From Candidatus Pseudobacter hemicellulosilyticus (GTDB lineage: Bacteria > Bacteroidota > Bacteroidia > Chitinophagales > Chitinophagaceae): 64,000 bases of DNA. The translations under genes were made by a program, and so were the position numbers. The stretch lies in NCBI GenBank assembly GCA_029202545.1, contig CP119311.1, positions 1,488,001 to 1,552,000 of the forward strand, read 5' to 3'. Under the pieces are notes generated by a model. That model made no database searches and was not told the origin of the DNA. It saw only the letters and a program-made list of their open reading frames with translations. Shown here one piece after another: positions 32,401 through 39,752 of this stretch. Numbering within the stretch: the first letter of the stretch is position 1; each line of letters begins with the position of its first letter.

Positions 32401-32902
32401 CTATAAGAACTTCGATTTTGGTGTTTTCTTCCAGGGTACCGGTGGCAACAAGATCCTGAACAATAACCGGACCTTCCGCCAGAAATTCCCGGACATCAAC
32501 GGGGATAAGGAGCTGATCACAAATCTCTGGACAGGCGAAGGATCTACCAACAAATATCCTTCTGCCTATGCATTGACGCAGTCCTGGAACAACAACGCCA
32601 GCTCTTTCTACGTAGAGAATGGCTCTTACCTGCGTTTGCAGAATGTGCAGCTGGGATACAATTTTAAAGTAGGAAAGGAAAACCCGGCCTCCTTCAGGGT
32701 GTATGCAACGGCTGACCGTCCACTGATCTGGACAAGGTACAGTGGCGTTACGCCTGAAGTGGCAGCGCCCTCACAACTCCCTAAGGACCGTTCCGGTATT
32801 CCCTCCACTACACCTGCCAACTTTATTTCAGCAACCGGGTATGATCAGAATGTATACCCCACCACAGCTGTGTATACGATCGGTGTAAGAATTACTTATT
32901 AA
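29489..32902 (+). CDS. SusC/RagA-type TonB-linked outer-membrane protein with STN domain
   Basis: A 1137-residue glycan importer. A signal region with MKLTAAILLITCLHVSAG is followed by an STN domain (about 45-120, LKSVLAAIEKKTSYRFLYNQ), a carboxypeptidase-like domain (about 135-215, GRVLDSLGNPVAGASVRVKG) and a plug (VVVIGYGTSSRKDLTGAVGV, then GAPGGSPTVRIRGVGSL). A large barrel ends the protein. The STN domain marks it as a signalling transporter for the preceding FecR/sigma pair. Directly followed by its SusD partner with an 18-base gap. Substrate inferred from the enzymes downstream to be a beta-glucan. Confidence 0.95.
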   Translation: MKKIRIHPYFLGRSNFQKLALVMKLTAAILLITCLHVSAGVHSQSRITLNMESTDLKSVLAAIEKKTSYRFLYNQSLLSDDLRVNVRAADEEVLSVLDRLLLNTSLSYQLLQNNLIVLKKAGSGTWISSEPEKGPITGRVLDSLGNPVAGASVRVKGNTGGTSTDDQGRFSMTVPDDAVLVISSVGFETQEVSVAGKTTIDVTLRTVESQLEQVVVIGYGTSSRKDLTGAVGVVNPEELNKRMTASPMQALQGNAPGVQVVTNGAPGGSPTVRIRGVGSLINTAPLYVVDGMFMDNIDFLNTNDIGEMTVLKDASAAAIYGVRAANGVVIINTRKGKYNQKTRVTYNGYFGVQQPTGNFDLANGSEYAAMQLAKRTNADSLRVTTSVAKFGGSGLNPSTNTDWYDELMKSSALMHNHSIDLAGGSNKVSYTVGVNYLFQDGVTEAENNYKRYNIRLQMEAKPYEWLKLGLNTHLSNWNQRNPNRESFALAYFASPLYPVMDPSNSLAYPVKYTSSTSLGYNNGIFNNPIASANYWYDKSKTFQILPTIYAEAEIIKSKLTFRTQLSQRYASGLNQNYMPQYYVDNTQQKAQSTLTTTEDRVENYILDNLLTYKDGIKDHRWTVLLGQSVREERYRSTQVITDGVPDQQEFWYADQGTRRIDGYNETGARNGSASFFGRINYDYAGRYLLAFTFRADGSSKYQDKWGYFPSVGLGWVISEESFMQNQNLFSNLKLRGSWGKLGNDGINPNTGYAIINTGNGYSGIFGSTGSTNGTYINGYRIEGIFGNIGWEEVTEWNGGVDFTMLGNKLSGSLDYFHRQTDQLVFERGVPFTGTRQIGNWGTVNNSGFEIVLNWRDKIGNWGYQIGGNLSTLKNEVVDLYGLNNMPTGVPEFPTRLQVGQPFNFFYGYEVEGIYQNQAEIAADPIAVANGVQPGYFKYKDQNGDKLLNDQDRVNIGSYLPKMYYGFNINLDYKNFDFGVFFQGTGGNKILNNNRTFRQKFPDINGDKELITNLWTGEGSTNKYPSAYALTQSWNNNASSFYVENGSYLRLQNVQLGYNFKVGKENPASFRVYATADRPLIWTRYSGVTPEVAAPSQLPKDRSGIPSTTPANFISATGYDQNVYPTTAVYTIGVRITY

Positions 32903-32919
32903 TCTCAATCATTCAGCTC

Positions 32920-34440
32920 ATGAAAAAGCGCAACTATTATATATTACTGGCCCTGGCGCTCATCGGCGCTACCGGTTGCCAGAAGTTCCTGGACCGCGAT
33001 CTGGAAGACCAGCAAAGAGGAACTGTTATCGATTACACCGCACTGGATAATATGTACCTGCCGGTATCCGGTATTTACAGGGCCGCCGGCAGCGAAAATC
33101 CAGGCTTTACCCACTGGGTAGACCTGGGCCTGCGGACTGTAAGAGGGGATGATGTGGCCAAAGGCTCCTCTCCTAACGACCAGGGCACACTGACCGATGT
33201 CAAGACTTTTAAAAATGACAATCCCGGCGTAGTGTCTTTCTGGGCGCTCAACAACTACTGGAATGATCATTTCGGCCTGGTCCTCTATTGCAATGACGCC
33301 CTGATAGACCTGGACAGGTATGCTGCCAATATCCCTGCAGGGGACAATGTCAATATGGCCCGCTATAATTCCTATAAAGGCGAGGTCCGCTTTATCCGTG
33401 CCTGGGCGCATATGCTGGCGTCCCGGATCTTTGGTGATATACCTGTTGTTATTGATAATACTACCCTCGCTACCGTAGCTAAAAGACCTGCAGCCGATCT
33501 GCGGAAATGGATCATTGCAGAAATGGATACCTGCGCTCCCTGGATGGAAGATGCCCGGCCCAACGCCGCCAGCCATGTGGGCGCTGTAACCAGGTATTCC
33601 GCCCTGTTGCTGAAAGCGAAGGCTGCTGCGGATATTGCCGGTAATGACAATGGCAGCCCTTATTGGGATACTGTGCTGAACTGTACCAACCAGATCATCA
33701 GCAGCAATAAGTTCAACCTGTATGCTGATTATTACCAGCTGTTCAAGATCCCCGGAAAACTCAGCAATGAAGCCCTGTATGAATTGCAGTTCACTGACTT
33801 TGGCACCTCTTCCGGTACAGATGTTAAGCCCGGCGCTTTCTTCGATTTCCAGGGGCCTAACGGCAACCAGCAGGGTAGCCCTGTGGCCGGCTGGGGATTC
33901 CTGGAGCCTACGCAGGCCCTGCTGACCTTCTATAATGATCGCGATGATTCTGTACGCCGGAAAACAACCATCCTGTTTGCCGGCGCCGATGGGAATAGTT
34001 TTGTAACCACCCCCAGCGGCGACAAGATCTACGGCAATCCCAACGGGCAGACCCGCTTCATGGGTAAAGCCTATACACCCGCCAACCAGATGACGCCAGA
34101 CCGGACCTCCTATGGCTCCAACAACAATGTACGCGTACTGCGGTATGCAGACGTGCTGCTGCTGAATGCAGAAGCCAGCGTACGGAAAGGACAAAGCGGT
34201 GATGCTTCCTTTAACCTGGTTCGCCAGCGGGCCAAGCTCAACCCCATCAGCGGCGTTACCCTGCAGCAGGTATTGGATGAACGCAAGGCAGAATTCTCCT
34301 GCGAATGGTGGGGGGAAAGGTACAATGATATCCTGCGCACCGGCCAGGCTGTCACCGTACTGGGACCTAATGGCTTTGCCGCCGGCAAAGAATTTTTACC
34401 GGTCCCGCTCACTCAGAAAGACCTGAATCCAAACCTGTGA
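32920..34440 (+). CDS. SusD/RagB family surface lipoprotein
   Basis: A 506-residue glycan-binding lid of the SusC transporter. The signal peptide ends in lipobox GATGC (Cys20). The body shows the SusD TPR-like layout, with YKGEVRFIRAWAHMLASRIF (about 145-165) and a C-terminal RYADVLLLNAEASVRKG followed by VLDERKAEFSCEWWGERYND, both typical of RagB/SusD. It lies 18 bases after susC. A terminator-like hairpin follows it, which should lower transcription of the enzymes relative to susCD. Confidence 0.95.
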   Translation: MKKRNYYILLALALIGATGCQKFLDRDLEDQQRGTVIDYTALDNMYLPVSGIYRAAGSENPGFTHWVDLGLRTVRGDDVAKGSSPNDQGTLTDVKTFKNDNPGVVSFWALNNYWNDHFGLVLYCNDALIDLDRYAANIPAGDNVNMARYNSYKGEVRFIRAWAHMLASRIFGDIPVVIDNTTLATVAKRPAADLRKWIIAEMDTCAPWMEDARPNAASHVGAVTRYSALLLKAKAAADIAGNDNGSPYWDTVLNCTNQIISSNKFNLYADYYQLFKIPGKLSNEALYELQFTDFGTSSGTDVKPGAFFDFQGPNGNQQGSPVAGWGFLEPTQALLTFYNDRDDSVRRKTTILFAGADGNSFVTTPSGDKIYGNPNGQTRFMGKAYTPANQMTPDRTSYGSNNNVRVLRYADVLLLNAEASVRKGQSGDASFNLVRQRAKLNPISGVTLQQVLDERKAEFSCEWWGERYNDILRTGQAVTVLGPNGFAAGKEFLPVPLTQKDLNPNL

Positions 34441-34473
34441 TCAGGTAGGATAAGCAATAGGATGACATCTTAT

Positions 34474-34500
34474 AAAGGCTGTCTGTAAAAGACAGCCTTT
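34474..34500 (+). terminator. Intra-operon terminator or attenuator after susD
   Basis: AAAGGCTGTCT-GTAAA-AGACAGCCTTT followed by ATTTTCT. The downstream gene starts 26 bases later on the same strand. Confidence 0.75.
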
Positions 34501-34525
34501 ATTTTCTCACTAAAATCCGGCGCTG

Positions 34526-35881
34526 ATGAATAAGCTGGTATTAGTAGTATCCCTGGTTGTTTTTGCCTTTATCTGCTGCAAAAAAAGCAGCAACAACAAT
34601 CCGGACCCCGGTCCGGGCAATCCATCACGCATTGACTCTTCCAGGAAATTCCCGGCCATCAGTGATTCTGCACTGATGACCAAAATTCAACAACAGACCT
34701 TCCGGTATTTCTGGGATTTTGCCCATCCGGTCAGCGGCCTGTCGCGCGAAAGAAGTAATGGCGATAATGAAGTGGTGACCTCCGGCGGCTCGGGCTTTGG
34801 GATCATGAGCATCCTGGTTGGTGTACACCGCTCCTTTGTGACAAGGGCCGAAGCCCTGGCAAGACTCCAGATCATTGTTACTTTTTTGAAAGACAAAGCC
34901 GTTACTGTGCACGGTGCCTATCCGCACTGGCTCAATGGAACCTCAGGCGCCATTGTCCCTTTTAGCGCCAATGATAATGGCGCTGACCTGGTGGAAACTT
35001 CCTATCTCATCCAGGGACTGCTCTGCGCCCGCCAGTTCTTCAATGGCGGCAATAGCGCTGAAGCTACGTTACGCACGGATATCAATACCATCGTGGATAA
35101 AGTGGACTGGGACTGGTTCCGGCGCGGGGGACAACAGCAGCTGTACTGGCATTTCAGCGCCGATAAAGGCTGGACCATGAACCTGCCCATCAACGGCTGG
35201 AACGAATGCCTGATCACCTATGTACTGGCAGCCTCAGCTAAAAACAACCCGATCCCCAAAACTGTATATGACAACGGCTGGGCCCGTAACGGCGCCCTGC
35301 GCAATGGCAATACCTTCTATGGCTATACACTGCCGCTTGGACCTGAACTCGGCGGCCCGCTTTTTCTGGCGCATTACTCTTTCCTGGGCATTAACCCCAA
35401 TGGACTGTCTGACGCCTATGCCAGCAGCTATGCAACACAGGTAAAGAATCATACCCTGATCAATTACGCCTATTGCCGCACCAATCCCAAAAACTATTAT
35501 GGCTACAGTGATTCCCTCTGGGGATTAACAGCCAGTGATATACCCGGCGGTTACAGCGCCAGCTCACCTACCAATGACCTGGGGGTGATAGCGCCCACCG
35601 CTGCTTTGTCGTCCCTGCCTTTCACTCCCGAACAGTCCATGGCCGCCCTGCATTTTTATTATTATGTGCTGGGCGATAAACTGCTGGGTGAATATGGATT
35701 CAGGGATGCCTTCTCCATTGACCAGCGCTGGTTTGCTGATTCCTACCTGGCCATTGACCAGGGCCCCATCATTATTATGATGGAGAACCACCGGACCGGC
35801 CTGCTATGGAACCTGTTCACCAGTTGCCCGGAAGTACAAACAGGGATGCGCAATCTTGGATTTACTGCTCCCTATCTATAA
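34526..35881 (+). CDS. GH144 glucoamylase-like lipoprotein (probable endo-beta-1,2-glucanase)
   Basis: A 451-residue glycoamylase-like protein (Pfam PF10091 type, CAZy GH144). The signal peptide ends in FAFICCKK, so it is a lipoprotein. Conserved stretches are QQTFRYFWDFAHPVSGLSRE, VVTSGGSGFGIMSILVGV, WNECLITYVLAASAKN, GPLFLAHYSFLGINP and AIDQGPIIIMMENHRTGLLW. The family includes the endo-beta-1,2-glucanase characterised from Chitinophaga pinensis; that specificity is inferred here. It is the first enzyme after susCD and is followed by a second GH144. Confidence 0.88.
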   Translation: MNKLVLVVSLVVFAFICCKKSSNNNPDPGPGNPSRIDSSRKFPAISDSALMTKIQQQTFRYFWDFAHPVSGLSRERSNGDNEVVTSGGSGFGIMSILVGVHRSFVTRAEALARLQIIVTFLKDKAVTVHGAYPHWLNGTSGAIVPFSANDNGADLVETSYLIQGLLCARQFFNGGNSAEATLRTDINTIVDKVDWDWFRRGGQQQLYWHFSADKGWTMNLPINGWNECLITYVLAASAKNNPIPKTVYDNGWARNGALRNGNTFYGYTLPLGPELGGPLFLAHYSFLGINPNGLSDAYASSYATQVKNHTLINYAYCRTNPKNYYGYSDSLWGLTASDIPGGYSASSPTNDLGVIAPTAALSSLPFTPEQSMAALHFYYYVLGDKLLGEYGFRDAFSIDQRWFADSYLAIDQGPIIIMMENHRTGLLWNLFTSCPEVQTGMRNLGFTAPYL

Positions 35882-35901
35882 ATTTTGATAAGTTATTTGC
35901 T

Positions 35902-37266
35902 ATGAAATTAATCCTCGCTGTACCATTGATCCTGCTCGCCGCCTGCGGCGGCCCCGGTAACAAACCGGATGCATCCGCTGAGCATACTTCAAAAGATTCA
36001 AGCGCTTTGTCAGATTCCGCCCTGTTCAACCTGGTGCAGGAAAAACATTTCCAGTATTTCTGGGAAGGGGCCGAACCAAACAGCGGCATGGCCCGTGAAC
36101 GCTTCCATGCGGACAATAGCTATCCTGAGAACGATAAACATATTATCACCAGCGGCGGCTCCGGCTTTGGCATTATGGCCATCCTGGCCGGTATTGAACG
36201 TGGGTATATTACCCGGGAGGCTGGTCGCGAAAGAATGGAAAAAATTGTCCGCTTCCTGGAAACCGCCGACAATTTCCACGGCGCCTGGCCACACTGGTGG
36301 AACGGCGAGACCGGCAAAGTAAAGCCCTTTGGGCAGAAAGACAATGGCGGAGACCTGGTAGAGACCTCTTTCCTCCTGCAGGGCCTGCTCTGTGTACGGC
36401 AATATTTCGGCAACGGTACAGACGCTGAAAAGCAGCTGGCCGCCCGTATTGATACGCTCTGGCGCAAAGTGGATTTCAGCTGGTACCGGAACGGTAAGAA
36501 TGTCCTGTACTGGCACTGGAGCCCTGAATACGCCTGGCAGATGAATTTCCCCGTGCATGGCTACAATGAATGCCTGATCATGTATGTGCTGGGAGCCTCC
36601 TCGCCCACCCATCCCATTCCGGGGGAGGTATACCACGAAGGCTGGGCGGAGAAAGGCGCTATCACCAAAGATCCTCCTTCCTATAAGGACCGCAAGCTGC
36701 AACTGCATTACCAGGGTAACCCGCCGCATGGCGGCCCGCTGTTCTGGGCGCATTATTCTTACCTGGGCCTGGACCCCCGCGGCCTGAAGGATAAGTATGC
36801 GGATTATGAAGCGGAGACCAGGAACCAGGCGCTGATCAATTACCAGTGGTGCGTGGACAACCCCAAAAAATTTGCCGGTTATGGCGCCAATAACTGGGGC
36901 CTTACCGCCAGCTACAGCGTAGTGGGCTATGCCGCGCATGCACCCAGTGAAAAAGAAGACCTGGGTGTCATCTCACCCACCGCGGCATTGTCTTCTTTTC
37001 CGTATACACCGCAGGAATCCATGCGCGCTATGCGGTATTGGTACACTGATCTTAAAGACAGCCTATGGGGGCCTTATGGATTTTATGATGCGTTCAGCAT
37101 GCAGGATAAATGGTATCCCAAACGCTACCTGGCCATTGACCAGGGACCCATTGTAGTGATGATGGAAAACCACCGCAGCGGCCTGCTCTGGAAATTATTC
37201 ATGAGCTGCCCCGAAGTGCAGCAGGGCCTGCGCAAGCTGGGCTTCCGGAGCCCCTGGCTGAAATAA
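35902..37266 (+). CDS. Second GH144 glucoamylase-like lipoprotein
   Basis: A 454-residue paralogue of the preceding gene, from the ATG at 35902. Lipobox LLAAC is followed by a linker rich in Ser/Asp. Matching stretches are HFQYFWEGAEPNSGMARERF, HIITSGGSGFGIMAILAGIE, GYNECLIMYVLGASS, GGPLFWAHYSYLGLDPRG and AIDQGPIVVMMENHRSGLLW. It sits 20 bases after the first copy, so the two are transcribed together. The paralogues share core motifs but differ in the N-terminal linker and several loops, which suggests different chain-length or cleavage preferences. Confidence 0.88.
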   Translation: MKLILAVPLILLAACGGPGNKPDASAEHTSKDSSALSDSALFNLVQEKHFQYFWEGAEPNSGMARERFHADNSYPENDKHIITSGGSGFGIMAILAGIERGYITREAGRERMEKIVRFLETADNFHGAWPHWWNGETGKVKPFGQKDNGGDLVETSFLLQGLLCVRQYFGNGTDAEKQLAARIDTLWRKVDFSWYRNGKNVLYWHWSPEYAWQMNFPVHGYNECLIMYVLGASSPTHPIPGEVYHEGWAEKGAITKDPPSYKDRKLQLHYQGNPPHGGPLFWAHYSYLGLDPRGLKDKYADYEAETRNQALINYQWCVDNPKKFAGYGANNWGLTASYSVVGYAAHAPSEKEDLGVISPTAALSSFPYTPQESMRAMRYWYTDLKDSLWGPYGFYDAFSMQDKWYPKRYLAIDQGPIVVMMENHRSGLLWKLFMSCPEVQQGLRKLGFRSPWLK

Positions 37267-37298
37267 TTGTTCCTGTTCACTTAAAAAGCAGCACCTCC

Positions 37299-39038
37299 AT
37301 GAAATACCTGTTAGCTGTCTGTTTGCTGATAGGAACCTGCCTGCCGGGCCGGGCTCAGCAACGCACGTACTGCAATCCTATCAATATTGACTATGGCTAC
37401 CTCCCTATTCCAAATTTTGCGGAATGGGGCAAGCACCGGGCCACTGCTGATCCGGTGATTGTTACCTATAAGGGCGATTATTATCTCTTCTCTACCAACC
37501 AGTGGGGCTACTGGTGGAGCAACGATATGCTCAACTGGCATTTTGTATTCCGCCATTTCCTCAAGCCCTGGCATAAAGTATATGATGATCTCTGCGCACC
37601 CGCCGTATGGGTGCAGGGCGATACCCTGCTGGTGTTCGGGTCAACCTACTCCACCAATTTTCCGATCTGGATGAGCACGGATCCCAAGGGCAACCAGTGG
37701 AAAGAACTGGTAGATTCTTTTGAGATCGGCGGCTGGGACCCGGCTTTTTTCCCGGATGACGACGGGAAACTGTATATGTACAATGGCAGTAGTAATAAGT
37801 TTCCTTTGTATGGCATTGAGATCAACCGCCATACCATGTTGCCTATGGGCACGAGGAAGGAATTGTACCTGCTGGAGCCGGATAAATATGGCTGGCAGCG
37901 TTTTGGCGAATACCTGGACAATACTTTCCTGGATCCTTTTATGGAAGGGGCCTGGATGTCAAAGCATAACAACAAATACTACCTGCAGTATGGCGCACCG
38001 GGTACAGAGTTCAGCGGGTATGCGGACGGTGTGGTAGTGGGGGATCATCCGCTGGGGCCTTTCCGGCCGCAGGCGCATAATCCTTTCGCCTGGAAGCCCG
38101 GCGGCTTTGCCCGGGGAGCTGGCCATGGCAGCAGCTTCCAGGATCACTGGAATAACTGGTGGCATGTATCCACTATGGTGATCTCCGTAAAGAATAATTT
38201 TGAACGAAGGCTGGGTATCTGGCCGGCGGGGTTCGATAAGGACGATGTGTTATACTGCAATACCGCTTTTGGCGATTACCCGCATTACCTGCCCAATGGG
38301 CCGGCCAATCACCTGGAATCCCGGTTCACCGGCTGGATGCTGCTCAACTATAACAAACCGGTGAGGGTGAGTTCTACGCTGGGTGGATACCTGGCCAACT
38401 ATGCCGTGGACGAGAATATAAAAACCTACTGGAGCGCCGCTTCCGGGAATAAGGGAGAATGGATACAGTCTGATCTGGGCGCTATCAGCACCGTAAAGGC
38501 CATACAGATAAATTATGCCGACCAGGATGCGGAATTTCTCGGAAAACAGACCGATATTTACCACCAGTATATACTGTCTCATTCCACCGATGGCAAACAT
38601 TGGAAAGTGCTGATTGATAAAAGCCGGAATGACAAAGATGTTCCTCATGAGTATATCGAATTGCCTCAACCCGTAGAGACAAGGTTCATCAAACTGGAAA
38701 ACAGAAAAGTTCCTACCGGTAAATTCGCCATCAGCGGTCTGCGTGTATTTGGGCAGGGCCATGGCAGCAAGCCGGACACAGCCAAAACATTCCTGGTACT
38801 GCGTACTGAGAAAGACAAGCGGAGCGCCTGGATCAAATGGTCCCCGGTGGACAATGCCTTTGCCTATAATATCTATACCGGCATAGCGCCTGACAAGCTC
38901 TACAGCTGTATCATGGTGCATGGCAGTAATGAATATTATTTCAAGGGAATGGATAAGGACCTGCCCTATTATTTCTGTATTGAATCCATCAACGAAAACG
39001 GTGTGTCCCCCAGGACCGCTGTGATAAAAGTGGAATAA
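37299..39038 (+). CDS. GH43-like beta-propeller protein with discoidin-like domain
   Basis: A 579-residue secreted protein. The signal peptide ends in LPGRAQ. The first about 340 residues look like a five-blade propeller of the GH43/GH-F type: TADPVIVTYKGDYYLFSTN (first acidic residue in ADP), GGWDPAFFPDDDGKLYMY, FMEGAWMSKHNNKYYLQYGA (a Glu at the usual acid position). A central part with YAVDENIKTYWSAASGNKGE is an F5/8-type (discoidin/CBM32) domain, and the last about 85 residues resemble a fibronectin-type domain. Activity is not clear: the GH43 fold is inferred by eye. It lies in the same operon as the GH144 pair. Confidence 0.75.
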   Translation: MKYLLAVCLLIGTCLPGRAQQRTYCNPINIDYGYLPIPNFAEWGKHRATADPVIVTYKGDYYLFSTNQWGYWWSNDMLNWHFVFRHFLKPWHKVYDDLCAPAVWVQGDTLLVFGSTYSTNFPIWMSTDPKGNQWKELVDSFEIGGWDPAFFPDDDGKLYMYNGSSNKFPLYGIEINRHTMLPMGTRKELYLLEPDKYGWQRFGEYLDNTFLDPFMEGAWMSKHNNKYYLQYGAPGTEFSGYADGVVVGDHPLGPFRPQAHNPFAWKPGGFARGAGHGSSFQDHWNNWWHVSTMVISVKNNFERRLGIWPAGFDKDDVLYCNTAFGDYPHYLPNGPANHLESRFTGWMLLNYNKPVRVSSTLGGYLANYAVDENIKTYWSAASGNKGEWIQSDLGAISTVKAIQINYADQDAEFLGKQTDIYHQYILSHSTDGKHWKVLIDKSRNDKDVPHEYIELPQPVETRFIKLENRKVPTGKFAISGLRVFGQGHGSKPDTAKTFLVLRTEKDKRSAWIKWSPVDNAFAYNIYTGIAPDKLYSCIMVHGSNEYYFKGMDKDLPYYFCIESINENGVSPRTAVIKVE

Positions 39039-39072
39039 TTATTTCCTGACCTCCTAAAAACTGATTGAACGA

Positions 39073-39738
39073 ATGAAGATCCTGCAATGTATTCCTGTTC
39101 TGCTCTTACTGTTGGCCTGCACGCTGCGCATCAATGCCCAGGAACCGCCTTTTGCCAAAGACATCGCCGCCTTTAAACAAAAGGACAGTGCCGCCTTCCC
39201 ACCCAAAAAGGCCATTTTGTTTGTGGGCAGTTCCTCTTTTACTTACTGGAAAGATGTGCAGGACTATTTCCCAGGCCATGTGATCATTAACCGGGGCTTT
39301 GGCGGCTCTTCCCTGCCGGATGTGATCCGCTATGCGGATGATATCATCTTCCCCTATCAGCCCAAACAGATCCTGATCTATTGCGGGGAAAATGACCTGG
39401 CCGCCTCCGATACCGTGACCGGAGCTACCGTGTTCAACCGGTTTGTGGAACTGTACCAGCTGATCCGGGCAAAGCTGCCCAGGGTGCCTGTAGCCTATGT
39501 GGCCATGAAACCAAGCCCCAGCCGGGAAAAGAATAAGGTACAACGGGAAGAAGGTAACCGCCTGATCAAGGAATACCTGAAAGGACAAAAACGTACTTCG
39601 TTTATTGATGTACAACCCAGGATGCTGAAAGAAGATGGTCATCCGGATGAATCACTGTTCATCCAGGATATGCTGCACATGAATCCCAAAGGGTATGCTA
39701 TCTGGAAAGAGATCATAGAACCTTATTTAGTCAAATAA
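39073..39738 (+). CDS. SGNH/GDSL hydrolase
   Basis: A 221-residue secreted esterase-like protein. The signal peptide ends in LRINAQ. SGNH blocks: block I FVGSSSFTYW (catalytic Ser in GSSS), block II GFGGSS, block III YCGENDLAAS (Asn in GEND), block V with Asp/His in DMLHMNPKGY. Typical role is removal of acyl groups from sugars. In this operon it may deacylate a substituted glucan, inferred from position. It lies 14 bases before the GH3 gene. Confidence 0.88.
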   Translation: MKILQCIPVLLLLLACTLRINAQEPPFAKDIAAFKQKDSAAFPPKKAILFVGSSSFTYWKDVQDYFPGHVIINRGFGGSSLPDVIRYADDIIFPYQPKQILIYCGENDLAASDTVTGATVFNRFVELYQLIRAKLPRVPVAYVAMKPSPSREKNKVQREEGNRLIKEYLKGQKRTSFIDVQPRMLKEDGHPDESLFIQDMLHMNPKGYAIWKEIIEPYLVK

Positions 39739-39752
39739 AATAATCGTTACAC

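Noticed and set aside
32944..34194. 416-residue minus-strand frame
   Set aside because: Complement of the susD gene.
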